Under the pieces are notes generated by a model, which did not search any database, was not told the origin of the DNA, and saw nothing but the letters and a program-made list of their open reading frames with translations. Both the position numbers and the translations under genes were made by a program. Shown here in pieces: positions 23,375-33,109 of a stretch of DNA of 64,000 nt. This DNA comes from Myxococcota bacterium (GTDB lineage: Bacteria > Myxococcota_A > Polyangia > HGW-17): assembly GCA_018821305.1 (NCBI GenBank), contig JAHJMN010000146.1:1-64000 (forward strand). The letters run 5' to 3'. Positions within the stretch are counted from its first letter, which is position 1. Each line of letters begins with the position of its first letter.

Positions 23375-24532
23375 TTACAGGCGGGATTTTATGGCGTCGA
23401 TCTTGTCCGTGCGTTCCCAAGTGAAGTTCGGTTCTGTACGACCAAAGTGACCATAGGCTGAAGTAGCTTTATATCTGGGTTTGAGAAGATCCAGTGTGCT
23501 GATGATGGCTCTAGGACGGCAATCAAAAATATCTTTTACGATCTGTTCAATTTTTTCATCAGGAATAATACCTGTGCCATACGTTTCTACCATGAGAGAA
23601 ACAGGGGTTGCAACGCCGATTGCATATGCAAGTTGAACCTGACAGCGTTTTGCAAGCCCAGCGGCCACAAGGTTTTTAGCAATATAGCGTGCCATGTAGC
23701 ATGCACTGCGATCAACTTTGGAAGGATCTTTTCCGGAGAAAGCACCGCCACCATGCGCCGCCATTCCACCGTATGTATCGACAATAATTTTACGTCCAGT
23801 GAGACCACTATCGCCCATGGGTCCACCTATGACGAATCTACCAGTCGGATTAATGAAGAATTTAATATCTTTTGCCATGAGGTTAGCAGGGACGACTTTT
23901 TTCACGACTTCTTCGATGATTCCTTCTTCGATCTGCTTGTGGGTTACATCAGGGCTGTGCTGACTTGATACAACGATGGTATTGATATCTTTGGGAATAC
24001 CGTCAACGTAATTAACAGTTACCTGGGTTTTTCCATCGGGGCGGAGGAAGGGAAGTGTTCCGTCCTTACGAACTTGAGCCAGTTTATAAGCCAGTTTGTG
24101 GGCTTTCATTATTGGTAAGGGCATGAGTTCGGCGGTTTCATCAGATGCATAACCGAACATCATTCCCTGATCGCCCGCTCCCTGGTCTTGCTCATAAAAA
24201 CCGTGACCATTTACACCCATTGCAATATCAGTACTTTGCTGCTCTATTGCAGAAATAACTGAGCAAGTCTCATAGTCAAAGCCCATAGCACTTTCGGTAT
24301 AGCCAATTTCTTTAACTGTTTGTCTGACTACATCAGGAAAATGAACATATGTTGAAGTTGTTATTTCTCCGGCAATGAGAACCATACCGGTTTTGGTAAG
24401 GGTTTCACAAGCCACGCGGGCATTGGGATCCTTTTCGATAATACTGTCTAAAATGGCATCGGATACGGCATCACAGACCTTATCGGGATGTCCTTCAGTA
24501 ACTGATTCTGAAGTAAAAAGATGAGAAGCCAT
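23375..24532 (-). CDS. metK: S-adenosylmethionine synthetase
   Basis: MetK makes AdoMet from methionine and ATP, supplying MiaB and the DNA methyltransferase of this window among others. Signature motifs are [12 protein letters not shown] and GGGAFSGKD, and the N-terminus [15 protein letters not shown] is diagnostic. The 385-aa length is standard for bacterial enzymes. AAAGGA lies 7 nt before the ATG. It is monocistronic, with repeats on both sides. Confidence 0.97.
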   Translation of the reverse strand: MASHLFTSESVTEGHPDKVCDAVSDAILDSIIEKDPNARVACETLTKTGMVLIAGEITTSTYVHFPDVVRQTVKEIGYTESAMGFDYETCSVISAIEQQSTDIAMGVNGHGFYEQDQGAGDQGMMFGYASDETAELMPLPIMKAHKLAYKLAQVRKDGTLPFLRPDGKTQVTVNYVDGIPKDINTIVVSSQHSPDVTHKQIEEGIIEEVVKKVVPANLMAKDIKFFINPTGRFVIGGPMGDSGLTGRKIIVDTYGGMAAHGGGAFSGKDPSKVDRSACYMARYIAKNLVAAGLAKRCQVQLAYAIGVATPVSLMVETYGTGIIPDEKIEQIVKDIFDCRPRAIISTLDLLKPRYKATSAYGHFGRTEPNFTWERTDKIDAIKSRL

Positions 24533-24927
24533 TAGATTTTCCTTTCTTGTTTTAATTGCAAAAACCGGGATGAACCGATTTTTAAGTTAACACTTATTAC
24601 AGTAAAAAACTATTCCGGTCAATAAGCCTGTTAGAGATCTTATGCCAATCGTATGTAACAGAAGTGATCCGAAATCTCTTTACAAAACCGGCGGATTAAC
24701 TAGTTAGTTACTGTCCTGAAATACGACATTTCGAAGCTAGCTACGAAATTCAACACAGGACATTAAGAATGAAGACTTTGAAATTATTGTAGTGTTATGA
24801 ATAGCATGTTTTCCTAAACATGCTCAATTTTTACAAAAATTGAATTTCAGAACACGAACATACTATTTCATTTACGACTTTGAAAAGTCCCTAACCTGAA
24901 GGTGGCTTTTCAGGTCCGGAGATTGTT
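24533..24927. other. Divergent metK-mnmG intergenic region
   Basis: On the minus strand TTGACC and TAATAA, 17 nt apart, could be the metK promoter. I see no recognisable SAM riboswitch. A family B plus inverted C repeat fills 24707-24856. Before mnmG a small hairpin CCTGAA/TTCAGG (24895-24914) lies just upstream of the GGAG site. Confidence 0.45.
24707..24856. repeat. Family B + inverted family C repeat
   Basis: It begins GTTACTGTCCTG, passes through AACACAGGACATTAAGAATG, and ends with the two-hairpin module AGCATGTTTT/AAACATGCT and CAATTTTT/AAAAATTG, TTCAGAACAC. Its right part is the reverse complement, with few differences, of about 37784-37885. Confidence 0.8.
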
Positions 24928-26790
24928 ATGACAGATTTCGATGTAATAGTTGTTGGCGGTGGTCACGCCGGTATGGAAGCGTCATTTGCATCCGCACGGC
25001 TTGGTTGTCGAACGGGGCTGGTTACGCTGGATCCGGATCTTCTGGGGGAAATGCCCTGTAATCCTGCGGTGGGTGGAATTGCAAAAGGCCATCTGGTAAA
25101 GGAAATAGACGCTCTTGGTGGAATAATGGGTATTATGACGGATCTTGCGGCAATTCAATATCGTCGATTGAACACTCGCCGTGGTCCTGCGGTTAGAGCA
25201 ACAAGGGCTCAAGTTGACAGACATCGCTATGTAAAAAATATGGTTGAAAGAGCCGAACTTCAGAGTAACCTGAGTGTTATTAAAGGCGAAGTCGTAGATG
25301 TTATTATCAAAAATGGTGCTGTTTGTGCAGTTAAAACAGCTGATGGCAGAGAGATCTCCACCGGAACTTGTGTAATAACTACAGGAACTTATCTTAATGG
25401 ATTGTTGCACACGGGGTCAGTTATCACTGCTGGAGGAATTTATGGTTTACCGCCGTCAAAGGGGCTCAGTGAAAGTCTGGAAAAAGCAGGGGCAAAAATA
25501 GCCCGACTTAAAACCGGAACTCCCGCAAGACTGGCAAAACATTCAATCGATTTCACAAAACTGATTCCACAGGGTAGTGAAGACCATGTTCAACAATTCA
25601 GTTTCTATGGTCCACGGGGGGCACTGCCTCAGGTTGATTGCCACATAACATGGACAAATGAAATCACCCATAACCTTATATCATCCGGTTTTGCTACGGC
25701 TCCTCTTTTTAACGGGCAAATAAGTGGAACGGGGCCTCGCTATTGCCCATCCATTGAAGATAAAGTCGCAAAATTTCCCGATCGCCATCGTCATCATGTC
25801 TTTTTAGAACCGGAAGGTCTTGATACGGACTGGATTTACCCAAATGGTGTCAGTACATCATTGCCCGCAGAACTCCAACTTTCTTTTCTTCGCTCTATTG
25901 AGGGACTTGAAAATGTTGAAATACGTCGTCCCGGTTATGCGGTGGAATATGACAGCGCCGATTCAAAAGATCTGCAGCGCACACTGGAAACAAAATACTG
26001 TTCAGGGCTTTATCTTGCAGGTCAGATCAATGGCACAAGCGGTTATGAGGAAGCTGCAGCCCAGGGGCTTATTGCGGGAATTAACGCAGCTCTTCGCATC
26101 ACCGGCAGGGAACCATACACCGTGGAACGCTGGGAAGGCTATATTGGTGTAATGATAGATGATCTGATCACAAAAGGCACCGATGAACCCTACCGTCTGT
26201 TTACAAGCCGCAGTGAATACCGTCTTTCTTTAAGGGAGGATAATGCCGATGAACGGTTTACTCCGGCAGGTCGTGATTTGGGACTGATAGATGATGATGC
26301 ATGGGCTGTATATAATAAACGTCGTGAACTGCTTGAATCCGAAACTCAGCGGCTTGAAAATATAAAAATTCCCAAAAGTGCTATAAGCGGGGTATGTGAA
26401 ACTCTTGGAATTTCAAATCCCGACCGGGGAATGACTCTTTCGGAACTTCTCAAGCGACCGGAAGTTGCCTACCAGGATCTCATTGACCACAATATTATAG
26501 AACCCGTCCTTTCCGCTCAACTTGGAGAGCGAATGGAGAGTCGGATAAAATATGAAGGATATCTTGCCCATCAGGAAAAAGAAATAGGTCGGCTAAAAAA
26601 AGTAAAATCTGTTAAGTTGCCAGAAGATTTTGATTTTGCAGCTGTTTCCGGTCTCAGAGTCGAATGGGTACAAAAACTGAAAAAAGCCCGACCTTCGAAT
26701 CTTGCGGAAGTTTTAGCAGTTCCCGGAATTGCTCCCGCTGCTATTACAGCTATTGCTGCCCACCTGCGAACCGATAAAACTGAGAAGTAG
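24928..26790 (+). CDS. mnmG: tRNA uridine-5-carboxymethylaminomethyl modification enzyme MnmG (GidA)
   Basis: MnmG, with MnmE, modifies U34 of several tRNAs, using FAD and a methylene-tetrahydrofolate or glycine/ammonium source. The N-terminal FAD motif is [11 protein letters not shown], followed by the family motifs [19 protein letters not shown] and GTPARL. The C-terminal helical domain reaches [13 protein letters not shown]. The 620-aa length is normal. GGAG lies 6 nt before the ATG. The usual partner mnmE is not in the window. Confidence 0.97.
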   Translation: MTDFDVIVVGGGHAGMEASFASARLGCRTGLVTLDPDLLGEMPCNPAVGGIAKGHLVKEIDALGGIMGIMTDLAAIQYRRLNTRRGPAVRATRAQVDRHRYVKNMVERAELQSNLSVIKGEVVDVIIKNGAVCAVKTADGREISTGTCVITTGTYLNGLLHTGSVITAGGIYGLPPSKGLSESLEKAGAKIARLKTGTPARLAKHSIDFTKLIPQGSEDHVQQFSFYGPRGALPQVDCHITWTNEITHNLISSGFATAPLFNGQISGTGPRYCPSIEDKVAKFPDRHRHHVFLEPEGLDTDWIYPNGVSTSLPAELQLSFLRSIEGLENVEIRRPGYAVEYDSADSKDLQRTLETKYCSGLYLAGQINGTSGYEEAAAQGLIAGINAALRITGREPYTVERWEGYIGVMIDDLITKGTDEPYRLFTSRSEYRLSLREDNADERFTPAGRDLGLIDDDAWAVYNKRRELLESETQRLENIKIPKSAISGVCETLGISNPDRGMTLSELLKRPEVAYQDLIDHNIIEPVLSAQLGERMESRIKYEGYLAHQEKEIGRLKKVKSVKLPEDFDFAAVSGLRVEWVQKLKKARPSNLAEVLAVPGIAPAAITAIAAHLRTDKTEK

Positions 26791-26818
26791 GGTTTTTAAA
26801 AATAGTTGGATTTAATAA

Positions 26819-27316
26819 CTATTTCCCTGCTGCAGAAGCTGCAACTCCAACTAACAATAGTACGCCAAGGATTCCAAAAAATCCTCCAATTGAGTAGCCA
26901 AGTATTTTATTAAAGGTTCCGACTGGTTTGGAGGGACCTGTTTCACTTCCATATGTAATAGATATTCTTTTTATTTTCTTAATTGGAACTAATTTTTCTG
27001 ATAAGTTCGCTCCTGCAATAGATAAGTCTTCACCTTTGATGCGTGCCAAAATTGGATAATGAATATCTCTTTTTCCCCATTCCGTAAAAAGAGTTATAAA
27101 CTGAAATTTTGTTGGCAATTCATACACTCTGCCATCTTCCAGATAAACTGACTTTTTAGTATGAATTGTTGCTGAATGGAGTGAGGTATCACTTGTTATA
27201 CTATAAGTTTTTTGTCCGCTCAGTTTTACGATTTCTGTGGGACGAATGAAAACTGTGGAACTACAGGAAGCAAAAATGTAAATAAAAGCAGGAATAAGAA
27301 GAAAAAGTTTTTTCAT
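26819..27316 (-). CDS. Small lipoprotein with C-terminal membrane helix
   Basis: The signal peptide and lipobox (FIYIFASCSS) fit a lipoprotein. A Gly/Ala-rich hydrophobic segment (GGFFGILGVLLLVGVAASAAG) ends the protein and could be a second membrane contact. I chose ATG 27316 because GGGAG lies just upstream; the track start 11 codons earlier has no such site. The family is not recognised. Confidence 0.7.
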   Translation of the reverse strand: MKKLFLLIPAFIYIFASCSSTVFIRPTEIVKLSGQKTYSITSDTSLHSATIHTKKSVYLEDGRVYELPTKFQFITLFTEWGKRDIHYPILARIKGEDLSIAGANLSEKLVPIKKIKRISITYGSETGPSKPVGTFNKILGYSIGGFFGILGVLLLVGVAASAAGK

Positions 27317-27433
27317 ATGTTCTCCCTTGAAGATAAACATATATTGCAAGGAATAGTTGTATAGTCAATAAAAAAAAGAATGTCTTATAATCGTTGGAGG
27401 AATAATAGGAACGATATTGGGAAATTGAATGGT

Positions 27434-28921
27434 TTAGAATTGATGCAGTTTTTCTTGATCAGTAACAGTCAGAAGAGCTCGACGCTTTATTGAAATGGCG
27501 CCATCTTTTTCGAGTTTTGTCAGACAGGAAAAAACTCGTTCCCTTGGAATTCCTGTATCTGCAGATATTTCTTCAGTGCTTATATCAAGATTTTCCAGCT
27601 CTTGTTTAGCAATCCATTGGGCAATAGTTGTCAGATCCAACTTGAGATTGTCCGGATGGTGGTGAGAAAGCAGGAAAGAATCAAGGGCTTGAGTTCGCTG
27701 GATTTCCAGATGTGTTTTTGGTCGGTAGTAACGAGAATTTTCCAGTTCTTCCGGTCGGTAAGAAATCCGTTTAGCACCCACAACATGAGGGTAAACATAG
27801 CCGTTTCCGGAACCTTCGATTCTGGATGCTGCAAAACTGGAATCCTGCAGGGGCAGGGGTACGGAAAATGCGGGTTTAGAGCGCACATCCGTTAAAGCGG
27901 CATCAATTGCTTCCACGACAGAATTACTCTTCGGGGCTGATGCGATGTGAATTACAGCCTGAGCGAGGAGGATGCGTGCTTCGGGGAATCCTGTTTTACG
28001 GACGGCTTCACAAGCACTTTGAGCAATTACTAAAGCCATAGGATCTGCCATTCCAACATCTTCCGCGGCGCAAACCACAAGTCTCCGGCAGATGAACTCA
28101 GGATCTTCACCTCCTTCAATCATTCTAGCAAGCCAGTAAAGACTTGCATCCACATCGGAACCCCGCAGACTTTTTTGAAAAGCGCTGGCATGGTCGTAAT
28201 GCTCATTGCCACCCTTGTCATATCGACTGAGAACAGTTTTAGTAACCGCATCAAGAAGGTCTTCATTAAAAATAAGGACACCATTTGTATCTATAGACAT
28301 ACTGTAGAGATCTTCCAGTAACTGTAGAGACTTTCTGATATCTCCACCACCGCGAAGAGCAACGGTTTGAAGAATATTATTGTGATCAATTCTATAGCCG
28401 CTCCAGTTTTCAATCCAGGTTACAGCTCGACTTAAAACTAAAACGACATCGTCAATCTGAGGTGAGTTAAACTTGAGGGTTCGCAGGCGAGATCTCAGGG
28501 CCGGAATAAGCCCCGAACCTGGATTTTCCGTCGTTGCTCCCAGAAGAGTCAATTTACCATTTTCAACGTGAGGAAGCAGGGCATCCTGCTGAGTTTTACT
28601 GAAACGATGAATCTCATCAATAAATAAGGCAACCTTTTGAAGCCCGGCGGTTTCATCTACAACTTTGCGAATCTGTGCTACACCTGCATTGACGGCACTT
28701 ATTTCGTAAAAAGCAGCTTCAGCATTACTGCACAGGATTCTAGCCATTGTAGTTTTTCCTGTACCGGGTGGTCCCCAGAATACACACGATGAAAGATTCT
28801 TTTCCCCGTAAAGTTTTCCAAGATAAGTGCCTGATCCGGTCAAGTGTTGCTGTCCAACAAAATCCTCCATACAGGCGGGTCTCATGATTTCAGGCAAAGG
28901 TATTTCAAATTTTTTTTTCAT
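27434..28921 (-). CDS. rarA: RarA/MgsA AAA+ recombination factor with C-terminal winged-helix extension
   Basis: RarA acts at stalled replication forks. The N-terminus has MRPACMEDFVGQQHLTG, Walker A GPPGTGKTT, Walker B ALFIDEIHRF and sensor 1 LLGATTENPG. The clamp-loader-like C-terminal domain ends near residue 410 (NSRYYRPKTHLEIQ). About 75 further residues follow, resembling a winged helix (ISTEEISADTGIPRERVFSC, then DGAISIKRRALLTVT), which the usual roughly 440-aa RarA lacks. The extension might contact DNA. It is monocistronic. Confidence 0.93.
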   Translation of the reverse strand: MKKKFEIPLPEIMRPACMEDFVGQQHLTGSGTYLGKLYGEKNLSSCVFWGPPGTGKTTMARILCSNAEAAFYEISAVNAGVAQIRKVVDETAGLQKVALFIDEIHRFSKTQQDALLPHVENGKLTLLGATTENPGSGLIPALRSRLRTLKFNSPQIDDVVLVLSRAVTWIENWSGYRIDHNNILQTVALRGGGDIRKSLQLLEDLYSMSIDTNGVLIFNEDLLDAVTKTVLSRYDKGGNEHYDHASAFQKSLRGSDVDASLYWLARMIEGGEDPEFICRRLVVCAAEDVGMADPMALVIAQSACEAVRKTGFPEARILLAQAVIHIASAPKSNSVVEAIDAALTDVRSKPAFSVPLPLQDSSFAASRIEGSGNGYVYPHVVGAKRISYRPEELENSRYYRPKTHLEIQRTQALDSFLLSHHHPDNLKLDLTTIAQWIAKQELENLDISTEEISADTGIPRERVFSCLTKLEKDGAISIKRRALLTVTDQEKLHQF

Positions 28922-29011
28922 TCAGCTTGATTTCTCCGTAAAACAGCGCTAAAAATATAATATGGATTTTTTAGTAATTTAAATTACAAAAAAATCTCAG
29001 GAGTAATAACA

Positions 29012-29620
29012 ATGCGCGCACTGCTTTTTAATATAACGATAATTACTGCAATAGTCACTTCCTCCGGTGCTGTCCGGGCAGACAACGACAGTTGGTTCAC
29101 ATTAGGATTTGCTTTTCACACTGTAAAGAGCAATCTTTCCGATGCTGGTTCTCCCTTCGGTCAGGGAATCAACATGGGATGGCAGCTCAGAGCCCGTATT
29201 TTCCGCTCAATTCATGTGGAATTTGATTACAATATGTCCCGGCTTCCCTCTGATGCCCAGTCTGAAATTCTTAATCCGTCATCAGTTACACGGGAACCCC
29301 TTAAAAGTCTAACCATCAGTCTTGACCTCGCGCATACTCCCGTGGGAACTCCCTATATTCTCGCAGGGACAGGTTGGGGTGAAAGTTCCGGGGACTTCTC
29401 CGGAAATGTTTATCACGCAGGTCTCGGTTATGAACTCGGGTTCTGGAAAAACTGGGCCTTTTCTGCAGAAGTTAGATTTTTAGGGCCTTCTATAAATGAT
29501 ATTCAGACCTATATGAACAGTTCTTCATCAAAAAAATCCGCTTCGGAGATCCCAACGATGCGTGATTTTTATAATTCCAGTCAGTATCAGGTAATGGTTG
29601 CTTTAAGATACTACTTCTAA
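29012..29620 (+). CDS. Outer-membrane beta-barrel protein
   Basis: A signal peptide (about residues 1-23, ending AVRA) leads to a chain of alternating hydrophobic strands with Gly and aromatic residues, ending in YQVMVALRYYF. A terminal Phe is the classic outer-membrane insertion signal. The length fits an eight-stranded barrel. AGGAG lies 8 nt before the ATG. It is probably a small porin or structural protein; the specificity is not visible. Confidence 0.7.
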   Translation: MRALLFNITIITAIVTSSGAVRADNDSWFTLGFAFHTVKSNLSDAGSPFGQGINMGWQLRARIFRSIHVEFDYNMSRLPSDAQSEILNPSSVTREPLKSLTISLDLAHTPVGTPYILAGTGWGESSGDFSGNVYHAGLGYELGFWKNWAFSAEVRFLGPSINDIQTYMNSSSSKKSASEIPTMRDFYNSSQYQVMVALRYYF

Positions 29621-29710
29621 AAACCATTGTTATTTTGTGAAATATTACAGGAAATCGTTGCTTTTGCTGATTTTTTGATCTTTTACTGAAACAATGTTTT
29701 GTTTGTCAGT

Positions 29711-31972
29711 ATGAGAAACTATAACCGTACTGCTACTGATACCGTTAGAAACAATCAACTTCCGCCGCCGCCACCGCCACCCCCACCATCCTACTCGAGG
29801 AAAACATCACCTCCATCTTCTTCATCCGCGGGAAGTTTTTTTACTGCAATCATTGTTATTGCAGCCTTTTCGATGCTTGTTTACACACTGTTTAACAAGT
29901 TTGCAGGTACATCGGAGAATGGAAGTAAAAATGGGAAAAAATCAATAGTTGCGGGGAATAAAGATGATAAAGGAATAAAAAAATCAGATAGTAAAATAAA
30001 AAATCTTTCCGTGTCAATTGCTCCTTCCCTTATTAAGGAAGATGAAAATATACCGCCTGAACAATTAGTATATGTTGCTCAAAAAGGGAAACTCAAGGCT
30101 CAGCGAATTGAGGATGCTGTTAAATTTGGATATTCAATCATTGATTTAAGTGATGATTTTGCACCCTTTATTTTTACGGATGGACCTGATACGCCCAACA
30201 AATATCGAAAAACTTATTTAAACCTAGCAAATGATCGAACGGATGAAGAAGGAAAACCGCTGAAGGCAGGGGACCATAATTATGCTGAATTATATGGAAT
30301 TATTCCATCTTTCGGTGTTATTGCTAGACGTTTTGTCGAGGATGACTCAAAAGAGTGCTTTAAAAAATTAAATTATAAATATTTTAATCAGGCAAATTAT
30401 CACGTGACCTATGTTTCCCGCAGAGATCTGCGCAAAGAAATGGAAACACTTAAAAAGGAAGCGGCAAAGTCAAAGAAGAAAAACAGTTATGCTTCCCGAC
30501 GTCATCGACTTATCACTGCTAAATATTATATGGTTACCGAAGCTCAAAAACGACTTAAATGCGAAGGGCTTTTGAGCTCATATTCTCCGGGTTATATTAA
30601 TTATTCAACTATTGAAGCCATAAAGGATTTTGAGCACAAACACATGATTTTCGGATGGGGAATTCTTTCCGGCGACACAAGAAAAGGTTTTGGCCGAACG
30701 CCTCTGGAAAACAATTACAGATCATTACGCCGCGCAGTGCGGGAACGAATAGTTCACAATCTTGGCTTAATTGAAGACGGAAGTGTTAATAAGGTAAAGG
30801 GATTGTCCGATGAGTTCAAGGATCGGGAAGGAAAAAGCCAGCGAATTCCAAATCTTGTGAAAACATACACGGATATCTTTATGAAGGAAATGGGACTTGA
30901 AACACCGGAAAAAGCGCTAAAGTTTTTTAAGGATTTAAAAGGCCGACCCTTTGAACGAATGAAAGTTGCTGTTAAATTTCCACCTCTTCCAGATTATTAT
31001 GATAAGTTCAACTTCAGTGTTGTAATTGATCGTGGCGATGTTTATTACGACGCTCCATTTGATGCCTCGGGAAAGAATCGCTTTCAGCCCGTTTCCCGCC
31101 GACCAAGATTGATACTCTACACTACCTGGAAGGGCCAAAAAGTCCCTCTGGTTCGCTGGGGAACAACCATCGGGGGCTGGCGAAGTGAATTTAAAGATGG
31201 CAAAGAATATTACGCCTACAAAGAGAGCGATGTTGGCCCAAGAATCTGGAAGGACATTTTTTCTGCACCTGTTTGGATTCCGCCGAAAAGTTCACCTCCA
31301 TCAGGACTTCTCCGTTCACATCGAAATAAAGATGGCCGCTGGATTACCCGTGTGAACCGGGAAGAAATAGGCCCCAGTTATTTGAGTGCTTACGGACTTG
31401 TAGCTGCTCACCATATAAGAAATCGCTCTGACAGTGGAAAATCCATCTGGTTTGATAATGGAATCCGAACTCATGGCAGTATGGATTATATGAGTATTAT
31501 GCGACGCCACAGCCATGGTTGTCACAGACTTCACAATCATCTGGCCGTGCGATTGTTTTCCTTTATACTTATGCATACGGACCATAAGCGGAAGGGACAG
31601 ACTAAATTGATCTATACGAGATCGTTCAGTCATAAAAATAAAGATTACAAAATTAAGTTGGATACACGGGGGTATCAGTTCAGTTTGACAAAACCCATTG
31701 AAGTTGAAGTTATTCGGGGCAGGGTTTTAGGGAAATTAAAACAGCCTTTCAAAGGATATCTGCCAAAACCTGGTGTTGAGTACGAAAAAGATGATCCAAA
31801 CTTATCCGGAGAAGTTGACAGCACAGATAAATCCGGAGCGGGCCAGGGAGCTGCAGAGGCTTCTGTTGAGACAAAAATTAAGGAAAAGGAAGAAAAAAGA
31901 TCCGATGAAAAACTCCTAAAAAGTAACCGGAAACTTCCACCACCACCAATGGGTGTCAAACCCCTCGACTAG
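29711..31972 (+). CDS. L,D-transpeptidase (YkuD family) with Pro-rich N-terminus
   Basis: L,D-transpeptidases make 3-3 peptidoglycan cross-links or attach proteins to the wall. The catalytic motif SHGCHR, preceded by a His 14 residues earlier (IRTHGSMDYM), lies at about residues 586-604. An N-terminal membrane anchor follows a Pro run (about residues 18-30). A peptidoglycan-binding-like segment, INYSTIEAIKDFEHK, lies near residue 300, and a disordered Lys/Ser-rich tail ends the protein. The track start is TTG 29699; ATG 29711 is my choice, though neither has a clear ribosome-binding site. A family E repeat begins one base after the stop. Confidence 0.85.
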   Translation: MRNYNRTATDTVRNNQLPPPPPPPPPSYSRKTSPPSSSSAGSFFTAIIVIAAFSMLVYTLFNKFAGTSENGSKNGKKSIVAGNKDDKGIKKSDSKIKNLSVSIAPSLIKEDENIPPEQLVYVAQKGKLKAQRIEDAVKFGYSIIDLSDDFAPFIFTDGPDTPNKYRKTYLNLANDRTDEEGKPLKAGDHNYAELYGIIPSFGVIARRFVEDDSKECFKKLNYKYFNQANYHVTYVSRRDLRKEMETLKKEAAKSKKKNSYASRRHRLITAKYYMVTEAQKRLKCEGLLSSYSPGYINYSTIEAIKDFEHKHMIFGWGILSGDTRKGFGRTPLENNYRSLRRAVRERIVHNLGLIEDGSVNKVKGLSDEFKDREGKSQRIPNLVKTYTDIFMKEMGLETPEKALKFFKDLKGRPFERMKVAVKFPPLPDYYDKFNFSVVIDRGDVYYDAPFDASGKNRFQPVSRRPRLILYTTWKGQKVPLVRWGTTIGGWRSEFKDGKEYYAYKESDVGPRIWKDIFSAPVWIPPKSSPPSGLLRSHRNKDGRWITRVNREEIGPSYLSAYGLVAAHHIRNRSDSGKSIWFDNGIRTHGSMDYMSIMRRHSHGCHRLHNHLAVRLFSFILMHTDHKRKGQTKLIYTRSFSHKNKDYKIKLDTRGYQFSLTKPIEVEVIRGRVLGKLKQPFKGYLPKPGVEYEKDDPNLSGEVDSTDKSGAGQGAAEASVETKIKEKEEKRSDEKLLKSNRKLPPPPMGVKPLD

Positions 31973-32155
31973 ACCCAATGCTGTTCGGTTAGTACTTTTT
32001 TGAAGTAAATAACCAATAAATACAACGTCATATAATAATTAAATGAAAACAGTAAGTCAGGAAAATAGAAATTATTAGCTGGAACAGGATAATAAGGGGC
32101 TTTCCTCTAACGTATTTCTTTTAAAAAGCCACAATTATATTACTTCAGGACACGA
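31973..32155. repeat. Family E + degraded family D compound repeat
   Basis: It begins ACCCAATGCTGTTCGGTTAG directly after a stop codon, as does the copy at 40333, and shares AATAAATACAA. It then runs into words resembling family D (AGTCAGGAAAA, GGAACAGGA, CTTTTAAAAAGCCACAAT) and ends TTCAGGACACGAAC. Confidence 0.65.
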
Positions 32156-32211
32156 ACAATTTCTGCAATTCTTAATATAAATTATAAAATCGATTACAAA
32201 TTAAAAAATTC

Positions 32212-32233
32212 GGAATAAGGTACACCGTATTCC
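32212..32233. promoter_or_regulatory. Near-perfect 22-bp dyad, putative Rrf2-family operator
   Basis: GGAATA and TATTCC flank a 10-bp centre that is itself nearly symmetrical (only two of the eleven pairs mismatch). It ends 10 bp before the -35 box of the Rrf2 promoter. The position suits an autoregulatory site, but the binding protein is an inference. Confidence 0.55.
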
Positions 32234-32243
32234 ACAATTGCCA

Positions 32244-32271
32244 TTGACTTTCAAAAATCAAGTATTAGGAT
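32244..32271 (+). promoter_or_regulatory. Promoter of the oxygen-defence cluster
   Basis: TTGACT and TAGGAT are 16 nt apart, close to the sigma-70 consensus, about 40 nt upstream of the Rrf2 start. It is probably the main promoter for the cluster, although a gap of about 100 nt before the next gene could hold another. Confidence 0.5.
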
Positions 32272-32307
32272 ACTCATATCTCATTTGGTTCTGCTGGAAG
32301 GAGTCAC

Positions 32308-32748
32308 ATGTTCAACGCACTAAACATCAGCGAAGCATCAAATCTTGCAATTCACGCACTCATTGTACTCAATAACCTTGGAGGTAAGAAAAAGCTCTCC
32401 ACTCAGTACATTGCCAAATTACTGAAAGTTTCTGAGTCACATCTGGCCAAAGTTATGCAACGCCTTGTAAAGAAAGGGATTCTACAGAGCGTTCGCGGAG
32501 CAAAAGGCGGATTTAATCTGAAGAAAAAGCCTGAAGATATTACATTGCTGGAAGTTACAGAAATCATAGATGGAAACGTTCCAACAAAAAGATGCCTTTT
32601 TCAGATTCCCCGTTGTCAGGATGGGGATTGCATAATTGCAAGGCTGCAACATGATGTGAGTGTAATGGTAAGAGAACGATTAGCTCAGCATTCCATCGCC
32701 GATTTTATGGTCGATTTTAAGTATATGAGCGAAATGGAAAACAGTTAG
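32308..32748 (+). CDS. Rrf2-family transcription regulator with three conserved Cys
   Basis: The N-terminal winged helix (QYIAKLLKVSESHLAKVMQR) is typical of the family, which includes IscR and NsrR. The C-terminal part has three Cys in RCLFQIPRCQDGDCIIARL, spaced as in Fe-S-binding members, so it may sense oxygen, nitric oxide or iron through a cluster. Heading a cluster of superoxide and oxygen reducers supports a redox-regulatory role. GAAGGAG precedes the ATG. Confidence 0.88.
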   Translation: MFNALNISEASNLAIHALIVLNNLGGKKKLSTQYIAKLLKVSESHLAKVMQRLVKKGILQSVRGAKGGFNLKKKPEDITLLEVTEIIDGNVPTKRCLFQIPRCQDGDCIIARLQHDVSVMVRERLAQHSIADFMVDFKYMSEMENS

Positions 32749-32852
32749 TTCCTTTGTTTCAGGACACGGACTAATTAATATTCTGGATGATTTTCCATGT
32801 TTTCAGAATTATTTTTTCATTTTTGAGTTGAGTTTATACGTAAGGAGGCCCA

Positions 32853-33068
32853 ATGGCAGAGAAAACTATCACAACGGAAGAAAAGAAAGTTTTAACAGCG
32901 TTTAACTCTATTGGAGGAAATACTACCCCAAAGGCAGTTGCAGAGGTTTCAGGACTGGATTCAAAAATTGTTACAAACGTAATTAAATCCCTGAAGGAAA
33001 ACGGGCTTATTGACAGCCCCGTTCGATGTCGCTACTGTATTACCGAAGCGGGAAAAAATAATTTATAA
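32853..33068 (+). CDS. Small winged-helix transcription factor-like protein
   Basis: The 71-aa protein is a single winged helix: helices around TTEEKKVLTAFNSIGG, TPKAVAEVSG and SKIVTNVIKSLKENGLI, then a wing with CRYC. Similar proteins occur next to superoxide reductase genes, which matches its position here; this is from memory, not a search. The CxxC might bind a metal. AAGGAGG precedes the ATG. Its target is unknown. Confidence 0.75.
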   Translation: MAEKTITTEEKKVLTAFNSIGGNTTPKAVAEVSGLDSKIVTNVIKSLKENGLIDSPVRCRYCITEAGKNNL

Positions 33069-33109
33069 AATCAAAGTGATTTTTTAATCATACACACAAG
33101 GAGAAATCA

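Larger units (their letters stand above)
31973..32307. other. Intergenic region: family E/D repeats, operator and promoter of the Rrf2 gene
   Basis: A family E plus degraded D repeat runs from 31973 to about 32155. After it come a near-perfect dyad at 32212-32233 and a promoter at 32244-32271, both described separately. The ribosome-binding site GAAGGAG is just before 32308. Confidence 0.65.

Noticed and set aside
24533-24706. A SAM riboswitch upstream of metK
   Set aside because: I saw none of the conserved SAM-I or SAM-II helices; only a possible promoter is present.
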